From the NCBI RefSeq assembly GCF_028687635.1, contig NZ_JAQTZS010000022.1, positions 1 to 46,918 of the forward strand: a stretch of 46,918 nucleotides of DNA, given 5' to 3'. The notes beneath the pieces are model-generated. The model was given only the letters and a program-made list of their open reading frames with translations, ran no database searches and was not told the DNA's origin. The position numbers were made by a program, and so were the translations under genes. Source of the DNA: Malikia sp. (lineage in GTDB: Bacteria > Pseudomonadota > Gammaproteobacteria > Burkholderiales > Burkholderiaceae_C). Numbering within the stretch: the stretch's first letter is position 1; every line of letters starts with the position of its first letter. Shown in pieces: positions 43,638 to 46,918 of this stretch.

Positions 43638-44747
43638 ATGTCACAAGCCCATCCCGCCCATCCGTCTTCCATTGTCTGGACCGACCCGCGGCGCCAGGCC
43701 GCCTTCGAGGCCTGGCTGGACCGCGCGGCCGCCGCGCACGGTCTGTTGCCGGTCAGCCTGCGCCTGGCCTCGGCCGATGCCAGCTTCCGGCGCTATTTCC
43801 GCATCGATGCGGCCGAGGGTGGCACGCGCGTGATCATGGACGCTCCGCCCGAGCAGGAAAACTGCCGCCCCTTCGTCCAGGTCGCCGCCTTGCTGCGCGA
43901 GGCCGGCGTGCGCGTGCCAGCCGTGCTGGACTGGGACCAGGCGCAGGGTTTCATGCTGCTCGACGACCTCGGCGACCGGACCCTGCTGAGCGCGCTCGAC
44001 CCGAGGCAGCCGGACGCCGCCTTGCCCTATTTCAAGGATGCGACCACCGCGCTGCTGGACCTGCAGCGCATCGCGCGCCCGGACTGGCTGCCGGCCTACG
44101 ACGCCGCGCTGCTGCAGCGCGAGCTGCAGCTGTTTCCCGACTGGTACCTGACCCGGCACAAGGGCATTGCGCTCGATGACGCGATGCGCGCGACGCTGGA
44201 CAAGACCTTCGCGCTGGTGGTCGAGCGCAACCTGGCCGCGCCCCAGGTGCTGGTGCACCGCGACTTCATGCCGCGCAACCTGATGTTGCCGCGCGCGGGC
44301 TTCGAGCCGGCCGATCCGGCGCGGCGCCTCGGCGTGCTCGACTTCCAGGACGCGGTCTGGGGCCCGATCACCTATGACATCGCCTGTCTGACGCGCGACG
44401 CCTTCCTGAGCTGGGAGGAGGATTTCGTGCTCGACATCACGATCCGCTACTGGGAGCGCGCGCGCAAGGCCGGCCTGCTCGACTTCGACGGCTGGAGCGA
44501 GGATTTCGGCGCCTTCTACCGCGCGGTCGAGTGGATGGCGCTGCAGCGCCACCTCAAGGTCGCCGGCATCTTCGCGCGCCTGACGCTGCGCGACGGCAAG
44601 CCCCAGTACCTGGCCGACGCGCCGCGCTTCATCCACTACCTCCGCAGCACCGCGCTGCGCTACCGCGAGCTTGGGCCCCTGCTGCGCCTGATCGACAAGG
44701 TCGAGGGCTGGGAAGTCGCGACCGGCTTCGCCTACGGTCGGGTCTGA
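43638..44747 (+). CDS. amgK: AmgK-like anomeric amino-sugar kinase (aminoglycoside phosphotransferase fold)
   Basis: Predicted cytosolic kinase of 369 residues that phosphorylates N-acetylmuramate and N-acetylglucosamine at C1 in peptidoglycan recycling. It has SADASFRRYFRI near the N-terminus, MLLDDLGDRTLL, the catalytic VHRDFMPRNLM and the metal-binding VLDFQDAVWGPITYDIA, the COG3178 pattern. The usual partner murU is not the next gene; rsmE is. The ATG at 43638 is the conserved start. It is normally divergent from lptD, with a shared promoter region that here contains a TnpB element. Confidence 0.87.
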   Translation: MSQAHPAHPSSIVWTDPRRQAAFEAWLDRAAAAHGLLPVSLRLASADASFRRYFRIDAAEGGTRVIMDAPPEQENCRPFVQVAALLREAGVRVPAVLDWDQAQGFMLLDDLGDRTLLSALDPRQPDAALPYFKDATTALLDLQRIARPDWLPAYDAALLQRELQLFPDWYLTRHKGIALDDAMRATLDKTFALVVERNLAAPQVLVHRDFMPRNLMLPRAGFEPADPARRLGVLDFQDAVWGPITYDIACLTRDAFLSWEEDFVLDITIRYWERARKAGLLDFDGWSEDFGAFYRAVEWMALQRHLKVAGIFARLTLRDGKPQYLADAPRFIHYLRSTALRYRELGPLLRLIDKVEGWEVATGFAYGRV

Positions 44748-44758
44748 GAGGTCCAACG

Positions 44759-45493
44759 ATGCCGCGCATCCACCAGCCCCAGGCCCTGCAGGCCGACCTG
44801 CGGTTCGAACTCACGCCCGAGGGCGCGCGCCATGTCCAGGTGCTGCGCCTGCAGCCAGGCGACGGCATCACGCTGTTCGGCGATCCGGTCGCGGGCGGCG
44901 AGTGGGACGCCACCGTGCTCAGGATGGGCCGCAGCAGCGTCGAGGTCGAGGTCGGCGCGCACCAGGCGCTCGAGCGCGAACCGGCGCGCGCCGTGCATCT
45001 GGCGGTCGGCATGCCGGCCAACGATCGCATGGACTGGCTGGTCGAGAAGGCGACCGAGCTCGGTGTCGCCAGCATCCAGCCGCTGATGACCGAGCGCAGC
45101 GTGCTGCGTCTTAAGGCTGAGCGCGCCGACAAGAAGCAGGCGCATTGGCAGGCGGTCGCGGTCGCGGCCTGCGAGCAGTGCGGCGGCAACCGCGTGCCGC
45201 TGATCCATCCGGTGCGTACGCTCGATGACTGGCTGTGCCAGCCAGCACCCGAGGGCCTGCTGCGCGGCGTGCTGTCGCTGGCGCCGGGCTCCAGGCCGCT
45301 GCTGCAGGTCGCGGCCACCGATCCGGCCGCGCCGCTGCTGCTGGTGCATGGCCCCGAGGGCGGCCTGTCGCCGCAGGAGGAGCAGGCCCTGCTGGCGCAG
45401 GGCTACGCGCCGCTGACGCTGGGGCCGCGCGTGCTGCGCGCCGAGACCGCGGCGATCGCCGCGCTGGCCGCGCTCGCGCTGGCTGGCGCTTGA
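44759..45493 (+). CDS. rsmE: 16S rRNA (uracil-1498-N3)-methyltransferase
   Basis: SPOUT-family methyltransferase, 244 residues, that makes m3U1498 in 16S rRNA. An N-terminal PUA-like domain (MPRIHQPQAL...HVQVLRLQPGDGITLFG) is followed by the trefoil-knot domain: AVGMPANDRMDWLVEKATELGV, LLVHGPEGGLSPQEE and LTLGPRVLRAETA. It starts 11 bases after the kinase gene on the same strand. Confidence 0.94.
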   Translation: MPRIHQPQALQADLRFELTPEGARHVQVLRLQPGDGITLFGDPVAGGEWDATVLRMGRSSVEVEVGAHQALEREPARAVHLAVGMPANDRMDWLVEKATELGVASIQPLMTERSVLRLKAERADKKQAHWQAVAVAACEQCGGNRVPLIHPVRTLDDWLCQPAPEGLLRGVLSLAPGSRPLLQVAATDPAAPLLLVHGPEGGLSPQEEQALLAQGYAPLTLGPRVLRAETAAIAALAALALAGA

Positions 45494-45525
45494 GCCGGCG
45501 CCAGGCTCAGCGCCTGGTTGGCGAC

Positions 45526-46086
45526 TCACTTCCAGCGCGTAGCTTCCAGGCTGACGCTGCCCTTGTCGCTGCTCAAGGTGAGCACCTGGTCGTGGATCGT
45601 GGCCTGCAGTTGCATGCTGCGCTCGGCTAGACCTTCGAGCTCCTGCGCCGCCTCGGTCGGCAGGCGCCAGACCTGCAGCTTGTCGAGCCGGCTCAGCTTG
45701 CTCTCCATGCCCTTCCACCAGATATCGGCCTGGTGGGCGTAGACATAGAGCCGCACCGCGTCGGCCTGGCTGCAGGCCTTCAGCAGCGGCTTGTCCTCGG
45801 GCTGGCCAACCTCGATCCAGAGCCGCTTGCGGCCGGTGAAGTCGGTCAGGTGCACGTCCGGGTCGGTCACGTCGGACAGGCCGGCGCCGAAGGCCAGGGT
45901 GCCGTCGCCGCCGCAGATATCCTGCAGCTCGTGCGCGTTGAGCGCGAGCGCGACCAGCCGCACCATCATGCGCTGGTCGGTCTCGCTCGGGTGGCGCGCC
46001 AGCGTCAGGCCGTGGTCGGCGTAGTAGCCGTGGTCGATGTCGGCGATCTGCAGGTTCGCCTTGAAGATGGTGGACTTGATGGCCAT
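45526..46086 (-). CDS. yaeQ: YaeQ family protein
   Basis: A 186-residue protein of the YaeQ family, beginning MAIKSTIFKANLQIADIDHGYYADHGLTLARHPSE and carrying the conserved KRLWIEVGQPEDKPLLKACSQADAVRLYVY core, which resembles a PD-(D/E)xK nuclease fold. The physiological role is unsettled; E. coli YaeQ was reported as a suppressor linked to haemolysin expression. It is convergent with rsmE and 10 bases downstream of the Nudix gene. Confidence 0.93.
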   Translation of the reverse strand: MAIKSTIFKANLQIADIDHGYYADHGLTLARHPSETDQRMMVRLVALALNAHELQDICGGDGTLAFGAGLSDVTDPDVHLTDFTGRKRLWIEVGQPEDKPLLKACSQADAVRLYVYAHQADIWWKGMESKLSRLDKLQVWRLPTEAAQELEGLAERSMQLQATIHDQVLTLSSDKGSVSLEATRWK

Positions 46087-46096
46087 CGGGTTTCCT

Positions 46097-46573
46097 TTAT
46101 GCGGTGACCGACGGGTCGGTGTGGATCAGTTCGAGCGGATAGCGGCGCCCTGCCAGGTGGTCCTCGATGCACTGCAGCACCAGCGGGCTGCGGTGCCGCG
46201 CGCGGCTGGCGCGCAGCTCGTCGGGCGTCAGCCAGAGCGTGCGCACGATGCCCGAGTCGAGCTCGGCGCCGGGAACCGGGTCGCCAAGTTGGCCGCAGAA
46301 GGCGAAGCGCATATAGGTCACGTCGCCGGCATCGCCTGGCAGCACCGAGCGCGCCAGGTAGATGCCGACCAGCGCCTCGGGCTCGAAGGCGTGCGTGGTT
46401 TCCTCCAGCGTCTCGCGCCGGCAGCCCTGCACCGGGCTTTCGCCAGGGTCGAGGTGGCCGGCCGGGTTGTTCAGCCGCAGGCCCTCCGGGGTGTGTTCTT
46501 CGACCAGCAGGTAGCGGCCGTCGCGTTCGATGATCGCGGCGACCGTGACGCTGGGTTTCCATCTCGTGTTCAT
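46097..46573 (-). CDS. Nudix hydrolase, NudJ-like
   Basis: A 158-residue Nudix enzyme. The Nudix box is complete: GHLDPGESPVQGCRRETLEETT (Gx5Ex7RExxEE) at about 39-60. NudJ-type enzymes hydrolyse nucleoside di- and triphosphates and the thiamin precursor HMP-PP. The ATG at 46573 begins MNTRWKPSVTVAAII. It is followed by yaeQ in an apparent two-gene unit. In gammaproteobacteria nudJ is next to mnmA; mnmA is not visible here. Confidence 0.9.
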   Translation of the reverse strand: MNTRWKPSVTVAAIIERDGRYLLVEEHTPEGLRLNNPAGHLDPGESPVQGCRRETLEETTHAFEPEALVGIYLARSVLPGDAGDVTYMRFAFCGQLGDPVPGAELDSGIVRTLWLTPDELRASRARHRSPLVLQCIEDHLAGRRYPLELIHTDPSVTA

Positions 46574-46635
46574 GGCCCGATTATCACCAGCGCGCGAAAG
46601 AGGACCTGCGCGACGCCGGCCGCGCCCCAAAAACG

Positions 46636-46655
46636 AACCCGGCCGCAGCCGGGTT
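46636..46655 (-). terminator. Perfect hairpin with minus-strand T run
   Basis: AACCCGGC-CGCA-GCCGGGTT is a perfect eight-base-pair stem. On the minus strand it is followed by CGTTTTTGG, so it may terminate a transcript entering from the right. No minus-strand gene ends here within the window. The 284-base stretch 46574-46857 otherwise shows only a seven-base-pair stem (GCAACTT/AAGTTGC) and no credible gene. Confidence 0.5.
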
Positions 46656-46857
46656 GTCGACAGCCCAGGGCCGATGAAGGCCGCTGGCCGAGGTCGGAGC
46701 TTCACGCGATGTGCAACTTTCTGATGCCCGAAGTTGCCCTCCGAAATAGGGGAGGAGCATGTGTGCCAACCGGCGTATCGTGGGGGTTTCCCAGCAATTC
46801 TCAATTTGGCCGAACGAGAGCAAACTGGAGGCGTAGAGACTTCTGACAGAGGCTGTC

Positions 46858-46918
46858 ATGGCTGGAGTGGTCAAGGGCAAGACGCTGGATTTCGCGCAAG
46901 TGATGCATCGGGTGCGCG
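46858..46918 (+). CDS. Start of an unidentified reading frame (truncated by window)
   Basis: ATG at 46858 with AGAGG five bases upstream opens MAGVVKGKTLDFAQVMHRVR and runs off the window. Twenty residues are too few to identify it. The region before it is less GC-rich than the core genes, so a mobile or acquired gene is possible. Confidence 0.35.
   Translation, partial: MAGVVKGKTLDFAQVMHRVR

Overview
The window is about 47 kb of high-GC chromosome from a betaproteobacterium, most likely a member of the Burkholderiales near the Leptothrix/Sphaerotilus/Rubrivivax group. The evidence is strong GC bias at third codon positions and the familiar Burkholderiales neighbourhoods: lptA-lptB-rpoN, lptD-surA-rsmA, argS-SPOR-dsbA, and pgk/pyk/fba/purC. 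The species assignment is an inference. I saw no rRNA, tRNA or CRISPR array.

Layout, left to right. (1) 1-2952: the start of purC, a plus-strand sRNA, a leucine-rich-repeat protein kinase and class II fructose-bisphosphate aldolase. (2) 3060-11019: an accessory island between fba and pyk. It holds a type III restriction-modification pair, a complete TnpB element, an uncharacterised two-gene DUF1828-type module, and a DUF1778/GNAT toxin-antitoxin pair. (3) 11060-13292: pyruvate kinase and an EF-hand protein. (4) 13319-22213: eight minus-strand genes that read as one envelope-glycolipid pathway. Ugd makes UDP-glucuronate and a 4-epimerase would make UDP-galacturonate. A GT2 enzyme would load the sugar onto a polyprenyl phosphate and two ArnT/PMT-like membrane transferases would transfer it. 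Two PAP2 phosphatases and one flippase-like protein complete the set. It resembles galacturonic acid decoration of lipid A or core in rhizobia. (5) 22297-30238: argS, SPOR protein, dsbA, lptA, lptB, rpoN, a 23S rRNA methyltransferase and a coupled PIN-domain gene. (6) 30290-32517: a second sRNA with a near-consensus sigma70 promoter, a YcgR-type PilZ protein and pgk. (7) 32653-37481: a LemA lipoprotein, a TPM-domain protein, the MaeB malic enzyme and a barstar-like protein with a highly structured leader. (8) 37630-42231: rsmA, surA and lptD on the minus strand. (9) 42300-46573: a second TnpB element lacking the usual RuvC-II glutamate, an AmgK-like sugar kinase, rsmE, yaeQ and a Nudix hydrolase. 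A new reading frame begins at the right edge.

The most interesting signals are: two sibling small RNAs (about 420-502 and 30324-30430), each displaying an anti-Shine-Dalgarno CCUCCC loop; the contiguous galacturonate-type glycolipid cluster; the defence-type island with an undescribed two-gene module; the variant-site TnpB sitting in the lptD/amgK intergenic region; and the structured RNA region before an orphan barstar gene.
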